Of a stretch of 64,000 nucleotides of DNA, positions 22,230-34,350 are shown piece after piece (within the stretch, counting starts at the first letter, position 1; every line of letters begins with the position of its first letter). A program made the translations under genes and the position numbers. Source of the DNA: Karalla daura. Its lineage: Eukaryota > Chordata > Actinopteri > Chaetodontiformes > Leiognathidae. Below the pieces are notes generated by a model that saw nothing but the letters and a program-made list of their open reading frames with translations, searched no databases and was not told the origin of the DNA. The stretch is taken from assembly GCA_029224185.1 (NCBI GenBank), contig CM055190.1, forward strand, positions 1,289,791-1,353,790. Reading direction: 5' to 3'.

Positions 22230-22315
22230 ACTGCAGTTGAAACCAATTTCTTTGCTGCTGCACTGATAGAACTTCCCCACAGGGATCAATAAAGTTTCAT
22301 CTCATCTTATCTTTT
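22230..22315 (+). mobile_element. LINE 3' tail fragment (L2/Rex-like)
   Basis: TTTGCTGCTGCACTGATAGA, CTTCCCCACAGGGATCAATA and AAGTTTCATCTCATCTTATC form the characteristic 3' end of teleost L2/Rex-type LINEs, which end in repeated ATCTT. Only the tail is present. Confidence 0.65.
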
Positions 22316-23400
22316 ATGAATCTGTGCACAAGGGCAAAGCCCTCAGCAACATGAAGGCAGCGTGACTGTGGAGTGGGAACATAGAGGTGAGCGGGGACCA
22401 GCGTGTGCTCGCAACACATCTGTGGACACTTAATCAGCTTTAATGTGCAGAGATTTACGCTTTTATTTAAATAACTTTTACAATTTGCTCCAGAAGAGCA
22501 GCTTGTAGCAGCCCTGCAGTGAAAACCACGTGTGGTTACATAACGCGTGAGCTGAGCTGCTGGAAGGGAGTGAACCTGAAGTGGTGGTTGTAATTGTCTG
22601 TGACATAGAAACTAAAGGTCTAGAGTCACACTGGCAGCATCACAGGCCATAATTTTCATCACAGGTCAGAAGATGCAGTGCACGGCTGGAGGCTGCAAAC
22701 ACACATTGTCTGCTCTGACTGTGGAGAGGAACGAGTTAGTGAGAGTCACTAAGTCTGTCTGTACAGTGGCCCTGTTAGGACACCTGACTCCACCCTAGAA
22801 CGGCAGAATCACAAGAGCAGCTTCACAGTTTACCTCTGAGAGGCAGGAAGTGGTATCAGGTATCATCAAAAAAGCAGCAGATCATGAGACATGAAGATCT
22901 GGAGCCTTTCTCAGCTTCCTGCTTCGGACAACCTCGAACCATCAGCTGAATGGCTGTCTTCCTGTTTCTGAACACAATTCTCTCTTTTAGTTGCTGTTTC
23001 AACTCTAATGTAGAGTAACGTACCACTGGCATTAGCCTACAAGCTAGCTTGCTAACTAGCGACATGATAGATGGCTTACTGTAGCCACAGGCTAGCTGGA
23101 AAAATGCAGCTACAGACCCGCTGGCTGACTGTAAATGGATTTGATTGGATTTGATGGACAGTCAATCACATCCCTCCCTTTACATGCCTGATGCGCCAGC
23201 CATTGGTTTGTTGGTGCATGCAGAAGCACATTTATAAACTGAACAATTACTAGAGATTCAACTGATGAAGAAATTTGTTTTTACCTAGTTTCAAATGATA
23301 AATAAACAGCATTTTCTTCAAGCATCTGATGAAAACACTAACAAACCCAAGAGTTGTTTCTGGGTTTGACAGTAAATAATATTTACAGCAGATTCAAATA
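22316..23400. other. Intergenic, nothing recognised
   Basis: Short frames only. GCTAGCTTGCTAACTAGC near 23042 is a small palindrome. Confidence 0.3.
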
Positions 23401-23563
23401 AAAATTTGAATCTGCAGAGGTGTAGAAAATGTTGATGTGTGGCGATGCAGGCCGGTTTATTTAATCAGTGATGAAGAGGAGCAAGCAGAGCCATCACAGG
23501 CTGATGGAGCAGCTCCAGCAGGAGTTGGCAGCTCCTTCTCCCTCCTGTTCATTGCTATTGATC

Positions 23564-23600
23564 CCCCCCCCCTCCCCCTCCCCCTCCCCCTTCCCCTGGA
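23564..23600. repeat. (CCCCCT)n polypyrimidine repeat
   Basis: Nine C followed by four CCCCCT-type units. Frames on both strands are open through it, reading PLPLP or GEGEG, which is repeat-driven. Confidence 0.9.
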
Positions 23601-25319
23601 CAAGGGTCCATACTGCTGCAGGCAGGCACCATCTAATAAGCTCCGGTTTGTGTTTTCTGAATGCAGGTTTGTCTGCTGAGAGTTCACTCCATCTGGGGAC
23701 TGAGCTGAAGTAAAGCTGGGACATTACATTCAACCAGACAGTTATGGCTCAAAACACAGTACCACGCTGAGGAAATAAAACAAGCAATGCAGATCGTATA
23801 ATATTTATATGCCTGTAGATCATTATCTGCAATGAAAAAAAGAAAAAAATGAGGATCAGAAAACGTTTCTGCAAAGGTTTTTTTTGAAGGTCTGGCTCAT
23901 CATGCATTGGGGGCAACATGCATAAGGCTTTATAATGTGTTTATAAAGCTTCATAAAAGTTGTTGTTATAGTCTGTAATTAGGTATAACTGGTTCATAGG
24001 TACGTATAGGGTTACAGTTCAAGGTTAAGTTCAGCACTCATCATGCTTCATACCGCCAGACCATCACTGCCACCAGTGTTTGAAAGGTAACATTATAAAC
24101 CCATAAACATGGGTATAACTCTATAACATTATAAATCTATAACCTGGTATAAAGACATTCAGAGAACTGAACACACAACAGACAGTAAATGCTATGTTTC
24201 CATGGATTAAAACCTTTCTTATAACTGTTAGGACAATTCTAATGAAGTGTTATAATGCACTCTATAAAACATGATAATGACTGCATTCTGCTCCTCATGT
24301 ATTATGAACTAGACCTTCACAGAAAGACTCAACAAACTGTCCCATGAGGGGAGGAGCAGCTCTGTCCTGCAGGGTTTCCACTGCTTTAAACGCTCTACAT
24401 AATGCACAGTGTGTGATGGGCTGTAGCTGATCCTGTTCTGACGCGCCACACAAACAAACTGTGATTAAGTCCTGATACCACGTCTCTTCGTCCCTAACTG
24501 CAGTTTGCTCCCACATGGCTGAAGGCCCCCAGTATGCTACCGCTGGCCCTGCCCATCCCTCCACCCCCCACCCCCTGCCCGACCCACTCTACCTGCCCTG
24601 TGGTTTCTGCTGGCTCAGACTCAGACTCAGACTCCTGGCTTCATCAAGCGTCCTTTGCAAACCAGTGGGTGACGTCACGCAGGGTTGGCTTGACTTTAGG
24701 CATTGTAAAAAGAGGATATGTTCGGGCAAAAGTGGTTGCTTTGTCACTGTATTTAAAAACACGGGTCCATAGCATTTCCCTGCTACAAATGTACGATTAG
24801 GAGTCCAGATGAAGCAGCATCCATATTGGTCGATGTCTCTTGCCTGATGCATTCCTGACAACCAACAACAAACTGCTTCGTTGTGGAGAAAAAATGAGCT
24901 CTCCCATGTTGTCAGCAGGGTTTTGAGTGCTCGACTCCTCCCACTGCTGTGGCAAGTTCAGTATGGCGCATGCACCAGGTCTCACATAGGTCGAACATAA
25001 ATGTCTTCACAGTGTTTTCACATCACAGAAAACAGGACTACGCTCAGATTTTAACATGGTTTCTACAGGTGTAAAAGGTTTAGGTGCTGCAAATTCTCTA
25101 TCCAAACACCCTCTCTTTTAGCGACCACACTAAACTGGCAACAGCAGTAGAAATGAAAACATAGTTTGAGAGGAATTCATGATGGAGTTAGTCACCTCTA
25201 AGGGATTCAACCTCAGGGTGACGTAGCGCCCACTGCTGCTCTGGAGGTCGATTGGCATCAACCAGTGGTACTGGTGGACCAAGAGCTAAATATGTTTCTG
25301 TCTCATAACATGACTGTAG
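23601..25319. other. Intergenic; contains an unassigned repeat-like block
   Basis: 24640-24680 carries CAAACCAGTGGGTGACGTCA, a block I associate with a common teleost repeat. The minus-strand frame at 24589-24861 has no domain I recognise. Confidence 0.3.
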
Positions 25320-26125
25320 GTCAACTTCAACTTCAACTTTATATGTTTTAAGTGGCATTTCATAACAGCTGTTATCTCAAGGCACTTTACAAAGAGAGCA
25401 ACAATATGTGCAAAGTGAAAACCCCTGTCTTAGACCCTCGCAAAGGCTGAGGAAGAACTCCCAAGAAAAACCCTGACAGGGAGAACAAGGAGAAACCTCA
25501 GGGTGAGAGACAGACAGGATTGTCACCCAGTACGGACAAGCGGGCACAAGCAAAACAGTACTGATGGCTCCACAGATTAGAATTAAGGTAAATCAGAAGT
25601 TGAATCAGTCAAGAGTAGGAAGCAGGAAGAACTGCAACGGGAAGAGCCAGGTTGAGGGAAGGAGTCCTGGCTGAGGGACGGAGTCCTGGATCCAGCTCAG
25701 TATCTTTGGATTCTGGGAGGGAAAAGAGGCACAGACACTCCGGGGACACGCAGTCCCCGGTCCATATGTTAGTCTGTTAGTCTTGCATAGTTACAGAATA
25801 GGGAGAGGGAGAAGTATAGGTGGAGGAGGAGGAGGAGGACAGATGGTGAGAGACCAAGAGGAGGGTGAGAAGATAGAGGTGAACCTGATCCACACCCACA
25901 GAGAGAACAGAGAAGAAAGAGCTCAATGTGGTAGAGAGGTAGAGAGGGTGTCTGCCTCCAGGACTGAGACTGGGAGATGGTTCCACAGCAGAGGGCCTTG
26001 GTAGCTGAAGGCTCTGGCTCCACATCTAGACTTAGAGATTCTTGGAACCACCAGTAGGCCTGCATTCAGAGAACAGAGTGTCCTAGTGGGGCAATAGGGT
26101 TTTATCAGGTCTGAAATCGCCTTTA

Positions 26126-26127
<2 letters not shown>
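25320..26127. mobile_element. Teleost interspersed repeat, longer copy
   Basis: Begins with CAACTTCAACTTCAACTTTA, then CATAACAGCTGTTATCTCAA and GGCACTTTACAAAGAGAGCA. These blocks are shared with 53362-53540. The distal part (GCTGAAGGCTCTGGCTC, TTCTTGGAACCACCAGTAGG, CTGCATTCAGAGAACAGAGT, TAGTGGGGCAATAGG) is also part of this widespread fish repeat. No coding sequence is readable. The element runs directly into a (GT)n tract. Confidence 0.6.

Positions 26128-26213
<86 letters not shown>
26128..26213. repeat. (GT)n microsatellite
   Basis: About 43 uninterrupted GT units at the end of the adjoining interspersed repeat. Confidence 0.98.
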
Positions 26214-26217
<4 letters not shown>

Positions 26218-26664
26218 TTGAATGACAGCCAAATGTGATGTAAGCAGTGTCAGGTTTCAAAGTTGTGCTTGATGATTCTATACGTTGTTCTACGTATCGT
26301 CCTGTTGGATCCAACCGCCTTCTCCACCCACGACAGCTACTCTGCTGTGAACAGAGACTCCTCTTCATTGCTCCTCTTCATCGTTCTGAGGGCTGAGCAC
26401 AGAGATGGTTTGATGCTTCATCGGCTTGAGAAGAGGCTGCAGGTGTCTGTTGATTTGGTCTCGTTTGCCTCCCCATTCGTTTTTACCAAAAATCAGGCTC
26501 AACTCTGCACAGACGTGAAGAACTGTGTGTCTGGTGTTGCATCCTCCAGCGGGGGAAAGTGTTTCTGCTCAGGGACAGTTATCCTGCTGCTGCAGCGAGG
26601 GGTGATGGTCATGATGAGAACATGTCAGTGAGTAAAGGTCACTGTCACTAACAGACACTAACAT
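26214..26664. other. Intergenic, nothing recognised
   Basis: An open plus-strand frame at 26263-26631 has no motif and shows no matching splice sites. Confidence 0.3.
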
Positions 26665-26666
26665 GC

Positions 26667-27113
26667 TCCTAAACAGGTCCTGGAAGGACGATTCTGAGAA
26701 AAGCACTTAGTCAAATTTTCACTTGTTGGCGAACCAATGCATTCTAATGGGGAAACTTTAACTGCTTATCACTCCGGAACCCAACGTCCTAGAGACTTCA
26801 AACCTCGATCCGTCTGACATAATACGGCCCTTCTGAACACGCCAGAGCATGTCTGCACATGCCCAGACGTTTCAGGGCATGTCTGGCCATGTCTGGGCTG
26901 TGTGTCTAACTGTGTGTCTGGGTGTGTTTCTGGACATGTCAGAGCCTGTCTGGACATGTCAATGTATGGGATCCAAAAAAAAGAAAGTAGGTACCAATCA
27001 ACTCCAAATGGTCTGAAACGCGCTCCTAAACAGGTCCTGGAAGGAAGATTTTGAGAAAAGCACTTTTTCACTTTCTGGTGAACCAATGCATTCTTATGGG
27101 GAAACTTTAACTA
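26667..27113. repeat. Direct repeats of about 90 bp around a 265-bp core
   Basis: CTCCTAAACAGGTCCTGGAA, TGAGAAAAGCACTT, GAACCAATGCATTCT and ATGGGGAAACTTTAACT occur at 26667-26762 and again at 27028-27112. The core holds six or more (A/G)CATGTC(T/A)G words, themselves loosely repeated. Confidence 0.85.
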
Positions 27114-30100
27114 ACAGTCTTCGAATTAAACATCACAGACACAATCATTCACATCAGCAACAAAATCAAAGCGATGGTTCTGAAAAAAGTCCATCTGCTA
27201 CTTCAAGGTTGTAATTCTAGGTGAAGTCTGTTCCTGCTCCATCCTGGTCCTCCACAAAGAAAACAAGGGTTATATAATCAACAAAAACACAAACGTGACC
27301 TTCTGACTGACTTTGATGGACCCCCCACTGCTCAGTGGCTCGATTCATGCATTGACCTAAAGTCTTTCATTTCCTTTACTCTCACTCTCAACACAGGCAC
27401 ACATCAGAGCGTCTCCAAACGGGAGGAACTCCTGAGGTGACTGTGAGAGCCCATCAAACCTGTTCATCCTCCTCAGAGCTCAGGGCAGCTTGATGCCTCT
27501 GAGTGACTCCTGCCCTCGGGTTCTCCACCAACAATCAGAAGCTGGTGTGTTGTTGAGAACAAACCAAAGACCTGGGGATCTGCTGAGGGCTGAACTGCTT
27601 TTTTTTCTCGTCCTTTGGCTCCAGGATCGGTATGTGACTTTGGAATGAAGCAAGTGTCCGTGTGCAGCCAACCTCAGGTTGGTCAGAGTCCTTGGAGGCA
27701 AGTCATGCCACTGAGAATCAGAGAATCAGCTGTGAGGCCTGAATTAATGGGGGAGAGGGAGTAGATGCAGCAGCAGCTCTGAGGGAGCCACTCTGGAGGA
27801 TGAACATGGATCCCATGGATCTGCTGTAGTTGATCACATTGTAAAGGTTTGAATCCAGTGCTCTTTGCATCCAAGTGGTTCAGTACCTCAAGCTGGTTAT
27901 CGTATTATCTGACATCAGCATATTAGAGTCTCTGTGAGGCTCTTAGTTCACATCAGACTCATTCATGTTACTAACTGTTTAGTTTGCTTTGACCTGAACA
28001 CAGAGGAACTGAAAATGATCAGAGGAAATGAGATCATGTTCTGTTCAGATCAAGACAAATATTGTAAGTACTGGACTGGACCCAAATGTTACTTGTTAAG
28101 CAAGGATTATATTAAAAGAGATCATTGCTATATTACCGAAGGTCTCCACTGTGATGGTGCCACAGTCAAAAAGTGATTCAGTGCAACAGATACTTTGGGC
28201 CATAGTTCTTGTGAAACCTCACTTTAGGAGTCATTACTCTGGGGTTGATGGACGTCCAGAACACTGTGTTTCACTGGTTGAATCAGACATTTTAAACAGA
28301 TGGAGAACTGCTCTGACGTGAGCTGGTCATGTGACCCTCTATGTTCATGTGGAACCGTCTCATGAGAGCATAACATGTTTTTGTGAAATTTGAGATGTAC
28401 TCCAACAGTTCCATATTTCCATCACCATTTTGTAATGTGATATCAAGGTTTCATACATTTCTATGGGTAACAGAAGCACATGTGGTGATCAGACATATTT
28501 GACCATGTTCGAGTCTATTGGAAAATGTAAAATCTGAAGTGAGCAAAAGGATAAAATAACCAAACTACAGAGATGATCTGACGCTGTAGGTGAAGCTACA
28601 GTACTTCAGATATTCTAATGATTCCTAATGATCTACCCAAACATCATGTCCTGAATCTGTACAATAAAGAAAGCAGTAAATGCAGGATTTCTGACAACTC
28701 TCTTCATTTTCCTCTGTTTGTGTCCTTAAATTACCCAACGACTCAAACTAAACACACACAGACATTCACAGATAAACACAAATGACTGTAATCTGGAAAT
28801 AGCAAGTGTTAAAGCGGTGCTCAAGCCTGAATAACACATATTTAAACATTTTTATTTCTATGACATGTAAATAAGTTGGAGCTGTCAGAACAATCAGAAT
28901 GCCTGAGAAGCTTTGCAAAAGTGCTGCACAAACTCTTTCCCCCCGAACACTGTGAGTCACTGCGCATAGTAAATGAAAGTGTCCAGAATCATAATTGTAA
29001 ACAAACGTCCGACTCAACACAACTCAGCACTGATCGGCCAAGGACCAGAGCCAACATGACATTCTATCTACAGAGGTGATATGGGGGCGGGGAGGCAGCA
29101 GGATTCACACACAAGAGACATTTCTCCACATCTATCGATCTGTATTTCTACAGCTCTGTTGAGACAATCAAATGTCCCGATTACAATGCTGCTCCAGCAT
29201 CAGTCACGGGCAGAGAACAGCAGGCATCACCATGGCAACCTGAGCACACGATCGTGATGTGGACCCAATGGCTTGCTTATCTTCCTAACAGCCACAGACA
29301 CACACACTCACACACACACTTCCAGTGTGAGGAAACACGCTCCAACAGCAGCTTTACGGACAGTAACACATGACTGCAGCTTCTTTCAAAAATAGTAAAT
29401 ATTGATCATCAAACCAGCGATGACCTCATGTCAAGGGATGTTACGAAATGGCTTTTGATCATTAAGAAAGAGTTCCTGAGTTTCTCTCTCAAGCTAACAC
29501 AGAGACTTAAAAACATGCTGTACCAACCTGTAGGACGGAGCTCTGTCACACTTCCCTTTCTCCACAACAAGGACATCAGATGAGTCAGAACCAAAACACA
29601 CGTGGAGTCGTCTTTCCATGACTACATTGCAACAGTGGAACAGTCTGAGAAGCAGTCATTCATCATCAAGAGCCAGCATCCTGCCTTTTCTAGATGTTTC
29701 CTGCTCCAACACATCTGATTCTCATGATGTCACATCATCAGCTTCTGGGCAGTTTGGTGATCAGCCAATCATTCATACTCAGGTGTGTTAGTGCAGGGAG
29801 CATTTAGAACAGTGGCCCTCCATGCCCAGAATTGAGGAACACTGGTATGGCTTTTGCCTGATTCCCATGCTATTTATTTATGTACATTGCTTTGTATCTA
29901 TTTATACATATGTATTGCATTTCTTAATGTATTGATATATTTATTCACATTTATTCAGAGTCAGAGGTTGTCCTTGGAGAGTTCTTTGCTTCACAGATTT
30001 GTACTGATGGCTGGGTGTAGGTTGGGTCGACAGTACGAGTCAGAGTCAGGCAGGTTGGTTTCACCAGGACAGAGGACACCAAGGCAGGTGTGAGGCAACA

Positions 30101-32904
30101 AAGCTGACAAGACAAGGTGAGTGCTGATAGGTCAGACATGAGAGCAAAGGCAACCTGGCAGAGAGTGAGGAGATGGGGTCAGGAAAAATATTGGGCTGAC
30201 TGGAGCGAGGGAACCATGATTGGTGGAGCCAGACAGGTGTGATTGGATGAGGGGACAGGGAGGTGTGGTTGCTGAGGGGAGGATCATAGCCTCAGCATGG
30301 CTGAGAATCAGGGCAGAGCCCCCCTGTGACCATTCCCTGATCATTTGTCTGACTTATTTTATTTCATGGATCATTTTGTGTTGATTTTTTAACAGATTTT
30401 CATCTTTTCACTATTTATATTTGTGTGTTTATGCATGTGTATGTCTATTATTGCTTGCTGTATTATAACTTGCTGCTAATACTGGATTGACCTGATGAAT
30501 GTATGAAGGCTTGTTCTTTTAAAACCAGAGAGCTACGTGATGTGACGCCTCTAGTCCCATCACAGCCGCTTGTTCAGGCCAAACTCAGATTGATTTTCGG
30601 TGTGGCAAGCGCCCAGATGGTTATGTCATCGCTCATTGTTTCAGGCCCATCCAGATTAATTTGATCAGCACAGGATAAAAACGGTCAATCAGGCTGTGAT
30701 GCAGCTGTAATAGTGTGTATGACATCACGTTTCAGAGGGACTGAAGAGGAGCTGGGAGGCGGGGCACGTCCCAGTGACAGGAGGCCCAAGCCCAGCAGCT
30801 CATCACTCACTCTTCACTCAGAGCAACAAACACTTCAAATCGACATCTGACAGTCACTGGTTTGACCCCAAATAGAGACGGAGAAGCATGTACATCCTCC
30901 TCCTTGCACTGAGAAGTCAAAGCGTAACAAAGAGCTTCAGTCCAGTTCAGACAACAGACTCATTTCTTTTTGACTCAGCGATATTTCACTGATGCTCAGC
31001 AAATGATCGATGAAGCTTATCTCCATCTTGATCAATGACGACTGCACCTCAGACGCATCGGTTAGAGCTGAAGCCAGCGGTGGACTCTGGATTAGCTACA
31101 GTCCAAAACATCACAAGATTGGTGGTCGAGTTGATTACACAGATTAATGACACAGGGCGTGCCTCTGGACTTCATAGTGAAGTCATCCTATTAGAAGGAA
31201 TTTACACATTAATTTGTCACAGATCACTTGGATATTTAAGAGAAACCTGCACATGGTTCCCACTGCATTCATCAGCAGATGCGGTTTCATCAGTTTTCAT
31301 TTGGACTTTGGAGTATCAGAGAGAGAGAAAGCATCTTTACCTTGAGACAGATAGGAAGTGAGATGCAGAGTGTAAGTGAAGTTGTGAAAGGAGATGTGTG
31401 TGGTGCAGCTTCAGAGCTGCAGAGGAGTCTTGGCCTTCACCCAAAACCCTCATCCACGATGTCAGATCAGGAGGTGGAAAACGAGGGCGAGACTAATAAA
31501 TTACAAACCATTGAGTTGCAAATACACAAGTCTGATCCATGACGTCACTCTGTTGCAACATGACTTTATTTATGGGAAGTTTTCAGCAAGGAGGCTGAAG
31601 AGGAAGATTCACCTTAAAATGATTCTAATTTGGCTGATTACATGAGCCTTCTCTGTGGGTTTGATTAGTTTGCAGTAACAAGTGTTACTGAGGAATTTCT
31701 AAAGCAGAACAAAACACTGAGATGATTCTGCACAGCTGCAAAACAAGGAACTTTGTGCCTCAGGCAGTTTTCAAGAAAATGGAAAAAACTCCTTGAGAAA
31801 AGCAGTGAGATGTGCTTCGAGGCTCCTTGATCACATGATGAAAATGTGTCTTTTAATCTGCCTTGGTTATCAACTGCAGTCATTTCTGTTTGTAGTTTTC
31901 AACTTCACACTGCATCTTCACTCAAATAACCATCATAGAACCATTGATTGCTGTTGTTAATACAGCAAAGCTGCAAAACACATTCATTTCACGTAGCTGG
32001 GATACGGACCAACGTGTTAAATGGTTTGGGAAAAATAATCTCACCTGTCCTCAGACTGAGCTGAGTATCACCACGTCCATTCTCCTCTCAGAGCAGATGG
32101 ACAGAGTAGATGACCGAGCAGTTTCTACATCTGATTCGAAGATCTACGAGCTTCGTCTTTCTTCAGTGTTGCTCTTTCTCACATTTATTCACATTTTTGA
32201 GGTGGTCCGTCACTGCTGACAGATAGTAGATAATGTTGATCAGAGCGACTGATACTGTAGTAATCCAAAGTATACACAATACGTCACCCACATCTATCAG
32301 TGGCATTTGAGGCCTGTGCTCTAACTCCAGTTTAGACTGTGTTTCAGGTCTAATATTCACAGACTAGTTGTTTGCCTGCCTGCCCTAGCAGCTCTATATA
32401 GATCTGGGGATCATATATATTGTACATCCTGTGTTTCAGAGTGAGAAGTGAGTAGAGCATGAGAATGTGCAGAGTTGCCTTTGACAGGTTCATACCATGA
32501 TGTCAGTTCCCATCCCACTCACAGACTTCATGTGCAGCTTCCTCTCTGCACCCAGAGTCACCGAGGTCACATCCCAGTTACATCACTGCTGCGCTCAACC
32601 TGATAGAACTGCCCCGCAGCAACTAGCTCCAGTTCACGGGCCCCATGTCTACAGCCCTCCTGCAGCCTTCACCACCCCATCACCAGCCTGGGCTTCACCT
32701 TCACCTGCAGCTCTGCAGGGCCAGAGGTCAGCCTGGCATACATGTGTATGTGGCAGCCAGTGCTCCTGTTAACACAGACTGAGACGTCACAAGAAAGGGC
32801 AAAAGGCAGCTAGTGTGTGACAGCAGAGCAGCAGTGGACACAGCGTGGATGTGATGCACTGCGAACTGATTGGTTCTCACTGAGATGTAAAATAGTATAT
32901 TAAT
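27114..32904. other. Long interval with no recognised gene
   Basis: No exon, domain or repeat could be supported. A Cys-rich open frame at 28020-28175 and frames at 31035-31645 have no recognised motif. One X-box-like motif lies at 29226-29239. Sequence is AT-rich in 30340-30500 and 31930-32300. Confidence 0.3.
29226..29239 (-). promoter_or_regulatory. X-box-like motif
   Basis: The minus strand reads GTTGCCATGGTGAT, identical to the core of the first two units of the array at 19346. No gene is recognised nearby, so this may be a chance or repeat-borne site. Confidence 0.3.
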
Positions 32905-32929
32905 AGCATCGTAATAGTAGCACTTGACT

Positions 32930-33390
32930 TAAGTGCATTTTTCAAGAAATCTCGTCAAGTGTTGTGTGATGTTAACAAGTGCATTGTTTGAGGTTAACTA
33001 GCCTTTTGTGTGATGTTACTGAGCTTGTGTGAGCTAGCAAATAGCGTGTTGTGTATTGTTAACCAGTTAACCGGCCCGTCGTGTGACATTAACTAGCGTG
33101 TCGTGCGATGTTAGAATCAGAATCAGAATCAGAGATTATTTAATCGACAGTGAGGCATTTACATTCTGCATAGATCTACCATATTCAAATACAGATGTTT
33201 GCACTGCCTGGAGAGTCCCACTGAAGGCACCAATAAAGCGCAGCTAGTGTGGGACCCATCAAGTGAAATTTATACATATATATATACATATATATATATG
33301 TTAACTAGCTTGTTGTGTAATGTTGACTTGCCTTTTGTGTGACGTTAACTAGCCCACATGACATGACATTAACTAGATTGTTGTGTGATT
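32930..33390. repeat. Degenerate GTTAACTAGC-TTGTGTGATG minisatellite
   Basis: Words GTTAACTAGC, TTGTGTGATGTTA, GTGTGACATTAACTAGC and CTAGATTGTTGTGTGATTG recur with a rough 23-25 bp period on both sides of 33114-33299, which is a foreign insert. Copies are 20-30% diverged. Confidence 0.75.
33114..33299 (-). mobile_element. LINE-tail-like insertion inside the minisatellite
   Basis: Begins AATCAGAATCAGAATCAGAG, which read on the minus strand is the repeated GATTCT end of a teleost non-LTR element, and ends with a (TATA)n stretch. It interrupts the GTTAACTAGC array; ATGTTA occurs at both borders, but that word is also part of the array. Confidence 0.5.
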
Positions 33391-34230
33391 GTAACTAACC
33401 TGAGCAGTCTCGGCCCTTGTCTCAGCACAAACCTTTCAAACCGCCTCTGAACTGAGTGGCTGAGGAGCGGAGCCCATCAGACCAGCGTCTGCAGGAGACA
33501 AGTCCAGGAAGAGGAGCTGACAGGGAGCGCAGCCCGAGGCCGTCGACCTGCCAGCGGCCTAAAAATCCCCCAGAGAAACAGAAACAAGGCCGTCACTGGT
33601 ACGTCCAGCGTCTCTGTTTTTGTACTTTGTGGGTTTCGCGAGGATGAATCACTACGCTTCATCTGAGTCCCGGCTCACAGGAAATTAAACAGAGATCATT
33701 AGTCGGCAGCTTCATCCACTGGTTCCAAATGACAGGAGTTTAATGGAGGACGGTGGAGCAGGAGGCTCAGAGTCAGTGCTGCTCATACACGACATCTGAC
33801 TTAGTCCTGAGTGGTAAAGTGTGTTCAGCTGCAGGCAACTTTCATTATAAAAATGGGGGAAAAACCACCAATGTCTCTTCTCCTTCACCACCTCCTGCAG
33901 GGATTATGAGAGAATATATTCACGTTGTACTCCTGTCTCTTTAATTTGGCATCTCAGTCTCCTTTTACTCACATTAAAGCCTCAGAACAGGATTAACCCT
34001 AAAGTAACAGTTATTTTCACAGGTTGACAAATTCAAAGGTTGTTTTATTATCAATTCTGCCACATTTTCTACACCACATACTTATCCCATCACAATACAT
34101 ACACACACATGTGTATACGTGTACATAGCTTTGCTAGTAAATGATACATAAATTGATGCATAATTTGATCCAACTATTACCATAAATTGCAAAGGCACAA
34201 AGCTGTAATACTAATAATAATCTAATAAAT
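33391..34230. other. Intergenic; weak exon candidate at 33456-33600
   Basis: A plus-strand frame reads EERSPSDQRLQETSPGRGAD and ends at a strong donor (CACTG|GTACGT near 33600), in CG-rich sequence. No compatible acceptor without a stop could be found, so I do not call it a gene. Confidence 0.2.
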
Positions 34231-34350
34231 CAAGTTTCAAGACTTTACTGTCATTGAACAGTTGCCTGTACAGCTGCCACAAAAATGTAAAACTAAAATG
34301 ATAAAAGTGCAAAGTACTAAGTGTTGCATACAAAGGAGCAAATGGGGGGA
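34231..34350 (-). mobile_element. Retroelement 3'-tail fragment
   Basis: AAGTTTCAAGACTTTACTGT followed by CATTGAACAGTTG; on the minus strand this is GACAGTAAAGTCTTGAAACTTG, a familiar 3' end of teleost non-LTR elements. Confidence 0.45.

Noticed and set aside
26123..26368. His/Thr repeat frames across the (GT)n and other CA tracts
   Set aside because: Microsatellite translation (HTHTH or VCVCV) is not evidence of coding; the same applies at 4638, 37868, 39435, 43422 and 47757.
28020..28176. Cys-rich open frame as a small secreted peptide
   Set aside because: No signal peptide at the start, no splice support and no known cysteine spacing.
33456..33647. CG-rich frame with a strong GTACGT donor as a host exon
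   Set aside because: No acceptor gives an open frame on the 5' side, and no homolog is recognised.
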